Shown piece after piece: positions 1-11,178 of a stretch of DNA of 64,000 nt. The notes below the pieces were generated by a model that ran no database searches, had not been told where the DNA came from, and saw nothing but the letters and a program-made list of their open reading frames with translations. The DNA is from Kryptolebias marmoratus (Eukaryota > Chordata > Actinopteri > Cyprinodontiformes > Rivulidae). Made by a program: the position numbers and the translations under genes. Within the stretch, counting starts at the first letter, position 1; the number at the start of each line of letters is the position of its first letter. The DNA is taken from the NCBI RefSeq assembly GCF_001649575.2, contig NC_051443.1, positions 820,536 through 884,535 on the forward strand, given 5' to 3'.

Positions 1-209
1 CTCCACCTCTCACACGCTGACTCCACCTCTCACACGGTGACTCCACCTCTTACACGGTGACTCCACCTCCTACACAATGACTCCACCTCTTACACGCTGA
101 CTCCACTTCTCATACTGTGACTCCACCTCTTACACGCTGACTCCACCTCTCATACTGTGACTCCACCTCTCACACAATGACTTCACCTCTTACACAATGA
201 CTCCACCTG
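1..209. repeat. 20-bp minisatellite (about 10 units)
   Basis: The window opens inside a tandem array whose unit reads approximately ctccacctctcacacgctga, with one to three substitutions between units (cacacggtga, tacacaatga, catactgtga). About ten units are visible and the array probably continues beyond the left edge. It most likely lies in an intron of cwc27. Confidence 0.9.
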
Positions 210-2435
210 CACGGAACAGCAGGTAAAATAAAATGTATGGATGGATGAATAAATAAATGATTCATCTTTTTAACATCTCTCACTTCCCCTCTGCCTGACC
301 TCCAGGACTTGAGAGATTATTAGAAAAATGGGAACTGAAACTATATTTAAGACATTTATTATTAGACAAAAGTGAAACATATTAAAGAAATTAAAACAAA
401 CAAACAAAAAACCAAACAGCCGCATTTTAACAGTTTTAATGTGCGGTTTGCAATTTACAACAATTCTAAAACCTATTTTTGAACAGAAATATTGTGTTGG
501 TGAAACTAAGACAAAGCTGCTGTTTATGCTTGTGTTAGTTTAACCGTATAGCAGATAATCACAGATCTGTGTAATTAAATTTTATGCCAGTGTTATGGAG
601 ACAGACGATGTTATTTAGCAGAATTACGCTGTGCGTCACTTCAGATTCAGGCATGTATTCCAGTGCAAATATACACATGACCGACACTTTTCTGAATTCA
701 AGTAATGTTTAAAATACAAAAACATGAAGCTCTCCCTATTTCCTACTTAGACTTTGTCCACACAGAAATACTGTTTTAGTTGTTTTTCTAAACATATCAT
801 CATAAACATGTCACGGTTTCTATGAATGTTTTAATCCACACAGAAATGCACAAAATAACCAGAAATCTTGTAGTAACTACCCCAGGCCTGTGTGTGGCGC
901 TGTAAAACACATTAGACACAGGAAACAAGATACAAGTTCTGTCTTTTAAAACTATTCTCAGTTACCACGTTTTTATGTATACTTGATGTATATTACATTT
1001 TTTTCCTGCAACATTTGTTGTTTTTTTTATTTTGAAAGACAATATTTAATAAAGTGATTAAAATCTTTTTGGGCCTAGATTATTTAGTGTAATAATGAGG
1101 GTTTTTTGCTCTGCTCTAGTTCAGGCTATTTTTTTATTATTTAAAAGATTTTTATTTTACAACTCCTCAAATGTGACCTATTTTGTGTAGTGCAGGTACA
1201 CAAACTACTAAATTACCATACATATATTGCAATTACTGAGTTGTATTGCAATAATACAGCAAAAAATATCAAGAAGCGTAACCAGTTTTGCAAGACACAG
1301 TAGTGAAAGCCAATAACAACACAATTTACAAATGTTTAAGAAATATTTATGTCATTTACTAATAAAACCTAAGAGATATTCATGATTTGTGTCATATTAA
1401 GTCTATTCTATCTAATGTTGCACTGTCTCATTGTACTTTTCGAGCAGGATGTTTAACAATATCAACGTGTGCAACAGCAATGCTGCAGAAAGCTGCTTGT
1501 ACTAAAACATTTGGTAGGCTTTTACTTTACCAGTGCTATGCACACACACTCTGCACACTAATATTGTTTTTGGTGAGTTGGATAGGCTCTTCCTGCCCAA
1601 ACCTGATACAGATGACAATGACTGGGATGTTAAACCCATGAAGAGTGATGGAGAGTCATGTTAGAAAAGAAAAAGAGGAGTGAGGAAAATATGGGCTCAT
1701 CTCCACCAACAGTGTTACTGAGATAATAAGTATAATATTGGAGTTTAATATTTTCCCAATATTGTGAAGTTCTACTTTGCATCAAATACAACAGAAATTC
1801 CTATGTCAATGATTAAATAACATTTTTATGTTAATGTTTTTTTAGTGTCACAACCCAAAGGCTATTTAAAAATTCATCTATATCCTTTATGTGATTGTGA
1901 CATTTTGAGGTAGAACTTTTAAAGCAAACTTATCAAACACTCTCTGGTTTAAGCTTGTGATTGTCTCATATAAAGCTAAAGTGCTTAAGCAGAAGCTTTA
2001 CATAATTGTTTTAACAAGACATTTTGAGATCAGGTGTGATCTTGAAATATAGATGAATGTTTTTTATTAGTAATTTCTTTAACTTTGGGTTGCAAACATT
2101 CTGTCTGATAATCAAGAAAACAGCTTGGCTAAATGGCCTAAGTACTCATCTTTTCTCTGCCATAAAACACATCCAAGTCTCAAACTATTCTGATGTGACT
2201 TTATTAACTGCTTTGAGTGTCAGCAAAGCAAAGCAAACATTTTGTCAGCCTGCTGCTGTAAAACAGTTGTGTCACTTATAGTGCTTTGGTGTGTGCTCTC
2301 TGAATTATACAGGACAGAAGCGCCACCATCAGGCCGTCCTGGTGTATTACAAGTGAAACAACACATTCATAATGAGCAAGTGGATCATTTATGAACAGAC
2401 CTGCCACCTGATAGATTTAATCAGGACAACATTAC
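210..2435. other. AT-rich sequence, probable cwc27 intron
   Basis: Between the minisatellite and the leftmost recognisable cwc27 exon I see no exon, RNA gene or clear transposon. The remaining 3' exons of cwc27 must lie beyond the left edge, so this stretch is inferred to be intronic. Open frames here are short and lack family resemblance. Confidence 0.6.
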
Positions 2436-5400
2436 CTGCGGCTGCTCTTCTTCTCCCGCTCTTCCTCACTGGGGTCAGGTGCTCTCTCTGCACCTTTTTC
2501 TTTCTTTAGTTTTTGACTGACAAGTTCTCTCATCCTTTCTTTCTTGTCTGAGTCATATTCTTCATCTGCATACACATCATCCTCAATGTCATCTGCCTCA
2601 TCGCCTGACTGAAAAATAACAGTGGAATTAAAATGAAAGAAATATGAGAGCAGGCTTTGTTTGTGCGTTGTGTTCTACTTACATCAGCTGTGTTTCCAGG
2701 TGTGTGTTGTTTCTTTCTCCTTTAAAAGGAGAAAAAATAAAGATTATTGTTAAAAAGCTCAACCACTGGAGTTAACAATGGCTAATTCAATGCAAAATCA
2801 TTTCAGGATGATAGTTATAGCAGTTTAGGTCAAACATTCTTAAGATCTTGTGTGATACTGTGAGATGTGTTAGTCCCCATGGTGTACATGTTGGGGATGA
2901 CTATCTGCTACTACCACACCAAGTTCTATCCCAGTATCAGTAAACTGGACTAAGTTACAGCCATTTCTGTGTTGGCCATCATGAACTGTGGTAGCACCAA
3001 ATGTAATCAGCTGTAGATGGAAATCCAGTCAATAAAATCTGTTCTGTAGTTTTACATGCAGAGTAGTAAATGTACTTGTGGAAAAGAAGGTCTCGCAGCC
3101 ACATGATTGAGAGCCAGTTTCTTTATTTCTTGCAGAGGATAAACCCCCTTTGTCCACTTGTAGATGTCCTTTTAAGGACTTCTTTTTAACAGTTTTATCC
3201 AGTTGTTCATGGGATACTTTGCTATTGCTACAGACAAATGAATCCATGCACAGACAGACAGCGGCGGGCGATACCTGCCGCTGTGGTCATACCTATCAAC
3301 AGCTGGAACAGAACTCAGTCTGGGATCGTCTTTCAGAAGGTCATGACTGCTTTTGCTTTTCCCCTTAAACGTCTGAAGGAACAGAAATAAAAATGATAAA
3401 AATGATTGCATTTCATATTTTTGTATTTCAAATCTGCTCCAGTTACAAGGAAACTTCCAATTTCTTTTTTAAATAAAATAAGCGACAAGCTAATAAATCC
3501 ACACATTGATTTTTAATTTTGCAACAATAATACAGAACAATTTGTACCTAAAATGTGACCAGTGAAACAACATGAACTAAAGCTACTTCTTCCTTGCACT
3601 GAGTATTTTGCACACAGACTTTTCAACACGGTGAGAAATATGGACTGAAGCAACTGTAAAAACCTCAACTCTGGAAAATGTGTTGCAAAGTTCATAAATA
3701 CCTATTTTAGTCACAAACATATAAAACTTTGAAATTAAGAAACTGTACAATTTTTAGGAAAAATAAGGTAATTTTGAATTTGATGGGAGCAACATATCAA
3801 AACAGAAGCTGGGACAGCAGCATTATCCCCTCCATGAAGCATCCTGTCTTCTTTAACACCAGTCTGTAAACATGTAGGACCTGAGGACAGCAGCTGATGG
3901 ACGTTTGGAGGGAATCTTGTCCCATTCTTGTCTGATGGAGGATTAGCCTTTCCAGATGTGTAAGCTGCCCATGCCCTAAGCATTCCCAAAGCAGCAGAGA
4001 GGCAGGCTTTAGAAACGGGCTGCATGGTCCCTCTCTACTTAGTCCCAAAGACACTTTCCAAAACAAATTTCAATTTGTCTGACCACAGAACAGCTCACCA
4101 TTTAAATGACTCATGGCTCAGAGAAGACTGCTATGGTTCTGGATGGTGTTAACATCTGTCTTCTTCTTCATATGACAGAGCTTTAAGCAGCTTTTATGGA
4201 TGACACAGTGAACTGTGTTTACAGACAATGATTTAATGCTGCGCTGCCTAAGGGCCCAAACATTAGGAGCATCCAATACTGACTTTCAGCTCAGAGATTT
4301 CTCTAGATTCTTGAAACCATTTGATGATATTATAAACTGTATGATGGGATATTGAAAGTCTTCCCACTTTTTTAGATGCAACTTTTTACAGACTGGTAAA
4401 CCTCTGCCCATCCTTACTTCTGAAAAGTTCAGTCAATCAACCTGATTTGTTATAAAGTGCTTCTGCAGCTGTTTCATATTTGCACCACTTACTTTTACAG
4501 CCTTTTGTTGTTCCTGTCCAAACTTTTTTGAAATGTATTGTTGCCATCAAAATTACCTTCTAACAAAAAAGGTACAATTTTTTATTTGAACATTTGATAT
4601 ATTTCCTATGTTTCATTTTGAATAACATATGGGTTTATGAGATTTACAGATCACTGTAAATCACTAAGGATTGTATTTATAACTTTGACAATGGCATGTG
4701 TTGTGTAGCATGGTTGTTAAGGATTTAAACAAATTTACTAGTTAGGACAAAGTTAATTTTAGATGCAGCTGCCTCTGAATGATACATTTTTCTGTATTAA
4801 TCTGTAGCGTGTTGTTTTCCAGCCAGTGCCATCCCTCAGCATCATTCAGTTGAAAAGCTCAGAAACTGTTTGTAGTTTATATAAATGACTGACAGCGTGA
4901 AAAAAGGCAGAGCTAAAAACAAATATGCTCTTTCCTAAAAAACATAAATAAAACTGTTAAAACATGATTACCTGGCTGACTTGATTGACCATCTCCTCTT
5001 CTTCCTCAGCTTCTTCTCCAAATGATAAAAGACTGAAGTTCCTGCAAAAATGAACATATTGTTGGTGTTGAAGCATCAACAACAACAAAACTATACAAAT
5101 ATATTGTGTGACATGTTAGGTCAACCCCAGATTACTGCTTTAATCTTACTTTTTGCTAAATAATCAATACATATTTTGTAGGTCTTTAATAAAACAAATA
5201 TTATTTTGTATATATGAACGTCTCATTGGAGCACCAGCTGTTTTTCATATCGACTACAGATAAAATAAATAAAAAACTATGATGAAGAAAAACAATCATA
5301 TTAGGCAACAGATCATTTAAAAAGCTCCACACTTCTAGCAGTTGCACTCCTGACTTTGTAACAAAACAAACAAACAATAAATAAATAATACAGTGTGAAC

Positions 5401-8400
5401 ACTCACTTTGTGGCTTTTGACTGAGATATCTTTACGTCCTCCTTGTCTTTTTCCTTTTTTACTTTCTTTGTTTCACGAGGTACGATGTCATCAAAAGGAG
5501 AATGAAGTACCTAGAGGACAGAAAAGAGAAAATAAAAATTAGACCTCTGAACATACAAGCAGGTAAAAAGCATATTAAAGACTGTAAAACAAAAGTACCT
5601 CAGCAGTTTTTATCTTGTGAGGATTCAGTGGTCTTTCGTCAGCGTTGCATTCAACCTCTGCTAATCTGAGCATGTTATAAACGGTGTCTCCTGTGATCTG
5701 AAACAGATTAGAAGGAAAAAAACTAAATGCTGTCAGTTGAATCTTGATGATCGTTTAACACCCCAACAAATGTAACATTTATTGTACATAGCAGTGGTTT
5801 TCAGTTCAGTTTTAGCGAGGTCAGCCTAAATAAATGTATCTCAAGCAAATACCCTGGTCCAATGTCTTTCTTTAATAGTCAATAGTGTAGCCTTTGTTTT
5901 TTATGACTGCTTCGAGACGATTCTTGTATGTGTCCACAAGCTTCTTTATTCGCCTGCTTCACAAGAGAGATGCATGAAGGTGTGAATTAGAGGGAAAAGG
6001 CCTGAGTATCAGACTTATAGTTGGATTTATACTCCACCAGAAGTGAAGAAATCTGCTCTCGCTGATGTAGTCGTGACATTTTGTTCTCCTAGTAGCTCCC
6101 AGAGCCTGTTCTCAACACAAGGTCCAGGCAGAACTTTTTTCTCCCGTGGGTTTGTATCAAAATTTGTTTGATTAGCCAGAAATATAACGTGGGGGTGGTT
6201 AATGTAACCCTGCTGTCCTGGGAGTGGTCACACTGGGAGTATTAACAATGTGACCACTAATCTCAGTAATTTCAGCTTTGAATTAAAAAATGTTCACCAG
6301 ATGGGAAGCCAAATCTCTTCAGCTACAGAAGAAAAGTCAAGTTGCTAAGTTGTTGTTTTTTTTTTAACTTTTTGGATTTGCCATTTCCTGGATAACTGAA
6401 AATCTCCACCAGCACTCTGTGCTCATCAATCAGTGTGATGAAAATAATAAAAAAAACACTGAAAGAAGCTTAAATCTGATGTTTATAGTGTATCATCCAC
6501 TAAGACTTAAACCCCTCTCAGAGCACATCACAGCTACAGAGTGTTTGTCTAAATCTATTTTGTCCAGATTATCTTCTTTGTCTTCTGCTGTCATTTTAGG
6601 TTAAAATGTTTGTAGCTGTTTGAATTTCCACTGAGGGATGTTTTTTGATGGCCTGATGGCCACGTTACGTGATTTCATTAGAAATCAGTAAGTTAAAAAG
6701 TAGTGATTTAAAAGAAAGATTTAGGAAATTAACAAAAGTCCTAATTTTGAAAATTGTCCCTTGGTCAGATTATTGTTTTGGCTTCTTGTGAAAATGAGTT
6801 GGACCCCCTTGAGTTCAAAGGTCGCACAGCTTTAATGAGAAGTCATGGATCATTGAAGCACTGATCTGATGTCTGAAGAGACTCATGAGGTTGAGTTTGT
6901 GTCTCTAATCACTGCTCCTGTATACACACACACACACACACACACACATACGCCTTGTCTCGTGAGATGCGTGTCCTGTTACACCACCAATGGTTAAAAT
7001 AGCACAAACTACGTGGAAGCAGCTTGAAAAAAGGTACAGAACAAAAACATAAAAGTCTGAATGCTGATTCAGACCATGTTCTTTGTTCAGCTGTTATTTT
7101 TAGCCTCTTGGCTCTCTTTCTGCACAGAGACAGAGACACAAAGAGGAGGGACACCCGGACAGTCGGCAATAAATTAGGCTACTGCCATGTCTAAAAAAGC
7201 TGTGCCACTTAAACTAAATGACCATAAACAGAAAAGTGAACAAGTAAAACAAAAAAACATTCCACTGAAATTGAACAACCAGTCAGGATTCAGATAAACT
7301 TCATTAGAGTCTGGACAATTCCACAATTGGAATTTGAGGAATTCTAGTATCCAGGCAAAATAAATCTCCAGCTACTCAGATTTTTACCTTTCCAAATATT
7401 GTGTGCTTGTTATTGAGCTCATCTGCACGTCCCAATGTGAAGAAAAACTGACTGCCATTGTCATGTGAGCCAGCGTTCGCCATGGCAACCAAGCCCCTCC
7501 GATTGAAGCGCAGTCTGGAGTGAAACTCATCCTAGAAGATTGAAAAAGATGCTGTAAGTTTTTAGAATAAATTTATTCATATTTTTATGTTTTTTATTGT
7601 TTTATTTATGGTTGTGTGTGTGTTCATTAACACTGATAATCAAATATATATATGTAGATTCAAAGAGGTAAGGACGTTTTACTTTGAATGGGCGGCCGTA
7701 GATGGACTCTCCACCCAGCCCTGTTCCAGAAGGATCTCCTCCTTGAATGATAAAATCTCGCACGACTCTGTGGAAAACTGTGCCATCGTAATAACCTAAA
7801 GTATGGAGAAACATTATAAAACAATATGGCAAAACTTTATTTTAAAGTCTTGTACTTTCAAAAGAATTTTCAAAAGCCAGCAGGTTTCTAAAACAAAACA
7901 TGCATATTTAGGAAGTTGTTTTATTCAAATAATTACTGGGATCAGATCAAATTCTTTCCGTCAGTGCACAGTCATTTGTAAGTACCATCAGAAATCAATA
8001 TGTGTAGATGACAATTATGATAATGATGAGAGAATAAAGTGGCAATTAACTGACGTAGCAAAATGGTATTTCCTCAATATTTTGTATGTATTTACACATT
8101 AATATCAAGAAACCCTCACAAAATAAATGTCAAATGTAAAATGAACAGCTAAAAATATTAAATGACTGTTTATTAATGAAAGAATTATTTATCTTCTACA
8201 AAAAGGTATAAAATAACGGAGCAGTGACCTAACTACTGCACCACCACATCAGAGTAAAAGTATAAAAATCCAACATGTAAGAACTGCAGGGCAGGATTAA
8301 GACTCTCAGTGGCCAAAAGCTCAAAATTCACTGTAGATTTCATAAATATTAGGCTCACAGTAAATACAGTCTAATGTGCAGCATGGTATTTTTGTGTCCT

Positions 8401-10520
8401 GTTTGAATCTCTGATGAAGAGGGTCTGTTGTTTTGTTGACAGCAGCTTATTTATTATTATTTTTCTAACAAAACTTACAGAAAGTTGTTCTCTCAAAAGA
8501 CACATCGTTTACATGTGGACTGTTTGTTTTCAACGCTGTTCTTGATGTTAAATATCATTTCTGTGTCTGCCCTCCTCGCCCTCCCAGCAGTGGGTGGGGG
8601 CTGCAGCTCGTGCATCTCAGCCGGTAAATAAGATTCAACTCACAAAGCAGAGTATGGCTGAATAGTTTTAATAATCATCATTTGTCAATTATCCTGTTTA
8701 AAGCCAAAGTTGAAATCAAAACTGCAAATTCAATTAACTGCCCAATCCTGCTTTGATATATCATCATATATAATTTTCCACTCATGACTAAGGGTCTCCT
8801 TTGCATTAAGAGCCTCTGGGCACGTGTCCAAGTCCTCTTATGGTAGATCTGTCCTAGAATAACAGCTTAAATGGGTGGAAAATATGAGAGAGGAAATTAT
8901 TTTAAATGCATTCTAATGTCCAGTAGGGGTTGAACCAATTAGTCGACTAGTCGACTAGTCGACTCTAGGACGTCTCGCGAGTTTTTACATTTCATGTCGA
9001 CTAGTCGCAGTCATGTGATTGCCGGTGGTGACAGCCTGTGCTGATCTGACAGCACAGTATACGTCACAAGACACAAGAAAAATAAGTTAATACATTAGTT
9101 TAAATGATATGTAGATGGATGCATATTTGTGGTTTTACAGTGTTTTTAAAAGGAGATGGAGTTGCAGCTGCAGTCAACTACAAAATACGAGCCGTCTAAA
9201 ACTCGCCCCCTTCCCGCTAAGGATGTCACTTAGCCGGCTCGCGAGTGTCTTTGTCACGACGATCTAACTAATACATTATGATGTTATGTTGCTGATTAAA
9301 TAAAGATCTGTGGTAATGACAGCTGCTGATTAAATAAAAGCCTGTAGTTGGTAATGACAGTGTATACTTGTCTGACATATATATAGCCGTGAGTTCGTGC
9401 TAAGAATGACACTTCGTGCTTAGAAGTGTCATCAGATCAGCTGTCAGAAGTGTATGACAGTCTGACAGCAGATCTGACAGAACACTGGCTACAAAATGGC
9501 GTCTTCAAAACAGATCGAGGACAAGCCTGCATCTTGTCAAACAGGTAGAAATTCGTCAACAGTGTGGAAATATTTCACTAAAGATGACTCTTCTGGTTTA
9601 ACTACCGTAACATGCAAAATCTGCAAAGCTGTGCTGAAGTACAACAAAAGTACGACCGCGATGCACAGTCATTTGAAAAGGCATCCGCTAATGCTAGCTC
9701 CTGAACAACCGGCTCGATCCAGTCAGTTGTCAGTAACTTCATTCATGAAACGCCCAGCTGTGACAGGACACCGGCGGCAGCAAATCACAAATTTGCTTGT
9801 GAATTTCATTGTCAAAGACATGAGACCACTAGCTGCTGTCCACGGAGAAGGATTTAGAGATTTGCTACAGTTTTTCGAACCTAGCTAGGGGTCAATATTT
9901 GCCGTGAAAATAGCTAATAAAGCCTCCAAGTAGTTGTGAAGAGTTTTTGCGCTTACGTCACTATGACGTCACCGCGACTAGTCGACATCGACTCGACTAT
10001 TATCATGATGTAGTCGACCTTAAAAAATATGTAGTCGTTCAACCCCTAATGTCCAGGTACCGTAGTTTTACTGATATGTGAACTACAGTAAATCTCAGCA
10101 AGAACAAACAAAATGTCTCCATTTACCTTTTGATTTTTCTTGGACTGACAGATTGTTATTTTTAATACCTGGCAGTAAATTCTTACCTTCCATGCACAGC
10201 TGCACGAAGTTTCTGCATGCTTTAGGAGCCTCCTTGGACCACAGCTCAATGTCTATGTCCCCTGCTGTAGTCTTCAACAGGACCTGAGGAAGACATTTAC
10301 ACGTAAAACTATGAATTCACAGAAACATATTTCTACTGCTATCACAGACAATAGCTCATACCTAGCTGGTATTAGCGAAACGTGCCTAAATTTATTACCT
10401 TTACTGATAAAAAAAAACACTGAATTCTCTTCTCGGAAATGTACAAAAAAATATGCTGCAGTACAAAAACGCACTCACCTTTCCACTTGTCGGTGGCTCT
10501 TGAATGTATATGTTGCTCAT
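2436..10520 (-). CDS. cwc27: Spliceosome-associated cyclophilin-like protein CWC27, 3'-partial
   Basis: Ten exons on the minus strand keep one frame across GT/AG sites: 10479-10520 (ATG at 10520), 10187-10283, 7683-7795, 7388-7531, 5599-5697, 5407-5510, 4972-5041, 3293-3372, 2683-2719 and 2436-2608. They give about 319 residues; vertebrate CWC27 has about 470, so the C-terminal third lies outside the window. The protein starts [14 protein letters not shown] and continues into a cyclophilin fold ([44 protein letters not shown]). The loop reads ADELNNKH, so the catalytic Trp of cyclophilin A is Glu, as known for CWC27 orthologues, which are regarded as lacking prolyl-isomerase activity. An acidic and lysine-rich tail follows ([36 protein letters not shown]). 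CWC27 is known from activated spliceosomes with CWC22/EIF4A3. It is head-to-head with ppwd1. Introns hold a hAT element, a transposon relic and a dispersed repeat. Confidence 0.95.
2805..3265 (-). repeat. Dispersed repeat family A, copy 1
   Basis: This is a minus-orientation copy of a repeat seen at least seven more times in the window. Shared blocks include the stretch around 2885-2925 (gttggggatgactatctgct), 'tacagccatttctgtgttgg' near 2955, and a terminal block around 3185-3235 equivalent to 'tagcaaaatatctcatgaac' in reverse complement. It lies in the cwc27 intron after exon 8 and ends within about 30 bp of that exon's donor. The family is not one I can name. Confidence 0.7.
3775..4625 (-). 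mobile_element. Decayed DNA-transposon-like relic
   Basis: In the cwc27 intron between exons 7 and 8, minus-strand frames over 3735-4066 encode fragments ([38 protein letters not shown]) that overlap in different frames, as in a frameshifted coding relic. The 4495-4560 end (gtccaaacttttttgaaatg) resembles termini of abundant teleost DNA transposons. No terminal inverted repeat or target duplication could be delimited, and the superfamily is not assigned. Confidence 0.45.
5870..6620. mobile_element. Penelope-like element (PLE) relic, probable
   Basis: Short blocks match PLE-like segments elsewhere in the window: 'gagatgcatgaaggtgtgaa' near 5968 (compare 17675), 'cttcagctacagaagaaaag' near 6318 (compare 24973) and 'ggatttgccatttcctggat' near 6373 (compare 25028). 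The block at 6045-6085 also resembles 32955-33010. It lies in cwc27 intron 4. Ends and coding capacity are not recognisable. Confidence 0.4.
6924..6949. repeat. (CA)n microsatellite
   Basis: An uninterrupted CA dinucleotide tract of about 13 units in cwc27 intron 4. Confidence 0.95.
8924..10048 (+). mobile_element. hAT DNA transposon, internally deleted, with 8-bp TSD
   Basis: The element starts TAGGGGTTGAAC and ends in the inverted GTTCAACCCCTA, giving a 12-bp perfect terminal inverted repeat. It is flanked by the exact 8-bp direct duplication ATGTCCAG (8916-8923 and 10049-10056), the hallmark of hAT insertion. Subterminal regions are rich in GTCGACTA palindromes (8939-8966 on the left, 9976-10017 on the right), plausible transposase-binding sites. 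At 1,125 bp it is too short for a full hAT transposase and keeps one plus-strand ORF with a BED finger (9496-9888). It sits antisense in the cwc27 intron between exons 2 and 3. Confidence 0.93.
9496..9888 (+). CDS. BED-type zinc finger protein, truncated hAT transposase (130 aa)
   Basis: The ATG-initiated 130-codon ORF lies inside the hAT element. Residues about 20-62 form a BED finger: WKYF near the start, then CKIC, then an HSHLKRH block (C-x2-C ... H-x-H...H), the DNA-binding domain of hAT transposases and ZBED proteins. It is followed by a short piece of the next transposase segment (residues about 85-127, including [18 protein letters not shown]) and then a stop. The RNase-H-like catalytic domain and the dimerisation region are absent, so it cannot catalyse transposition. 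It may be non-functional debris or a DNA-binding peptide able to occupy transposon ends; I cannot tell from sequence whether it is expressed. Confidence 0.75.
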   Translation: MASSKQIEDKPASCQTGRNSSTVWKYFTKDDSSGLTTVTCKICKAVLKYNKSTTAMHSHLKRHPLMLAPEQPARSSQLSVTSFMKRPAVTGHRRQQITNLLVNFIVKDMRPLAAVHGEGFRDLLQFFEPS

Positions 10521-11178
10521 TTTGAAGCTGAGCTTGTGCTTTTGTAAACGCAAACAAACTTATATTTCACACCTCTAAACACTTGACCTCACTGCAAAAC
10601 AAACAAACAAATAATAGTACTAATCTTTCTAAGTACTCCTGCTTTTCTTAAATGAGACAAATTTCACGCTTTCCTTTCCACAGAAAAATTAGCTACTCAT
10701 GTTAGCATGTTGTTTACTTCTGAGTGCGTAGGGGAGTCCCAATAGATTTATTTATTTATTTGTTGTAATTTAATGTCAAACATTATTAACTAAAATTTTA
10801 AATCTATTTACTACTTCAGACAGATTTACTTATTTGCATGTCAGTCTTTAAGAATACTGATAATAAAATAAATTAATGTACGTCGATTCTCCCCAACCGT
10901 TGAAACATTGGTTTCGTCCAAGTGTTCTGTAAAAATAGACCGGTAAAAACAACGGAGTACATTTCGGTTCCCCAAAAAAAGACCATGATAAAAAAAAAGT
11001 TAATTACATCTTATCTAACTGTACATCGTGGTCTATGAAATAAAGAATACAAAAAATTAAAACAATTTTCAGGCTGAAATCAATTACTATAGTATACATC
11101 AACAAGATTGATGTTCCTCCGGAGCCGACCGGAAGCACCGTCCCCAGTAAGAAAACTACAGTCACAGACTGTGCAGCA
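10521..11178. promoter_or_regulatory. Divergent promoter region between cwc27 and ppwd1
   Basis: The 658 bp between the cwc27 start codon (minus, 10520) and the ppwd1 start codon (plus, 11179) must hold both promoters and both 5' UTRs. An ETS-like site, accggaagc at about 11129-11137, lies some 45 bp upstream of the ppwd1 ATG. No TATA box at a convincing position and no repeat insertion were seen. That both genes use this interval follows from the layout; a truly shared bidirectional promoter is inference. Confidence 0.7.

Noticed and set aside
1..209. 20-bp array as a possible CRISPR or coding repeat
   Set aside because: No spacers and no sustained frame; a simple tandem repeat.
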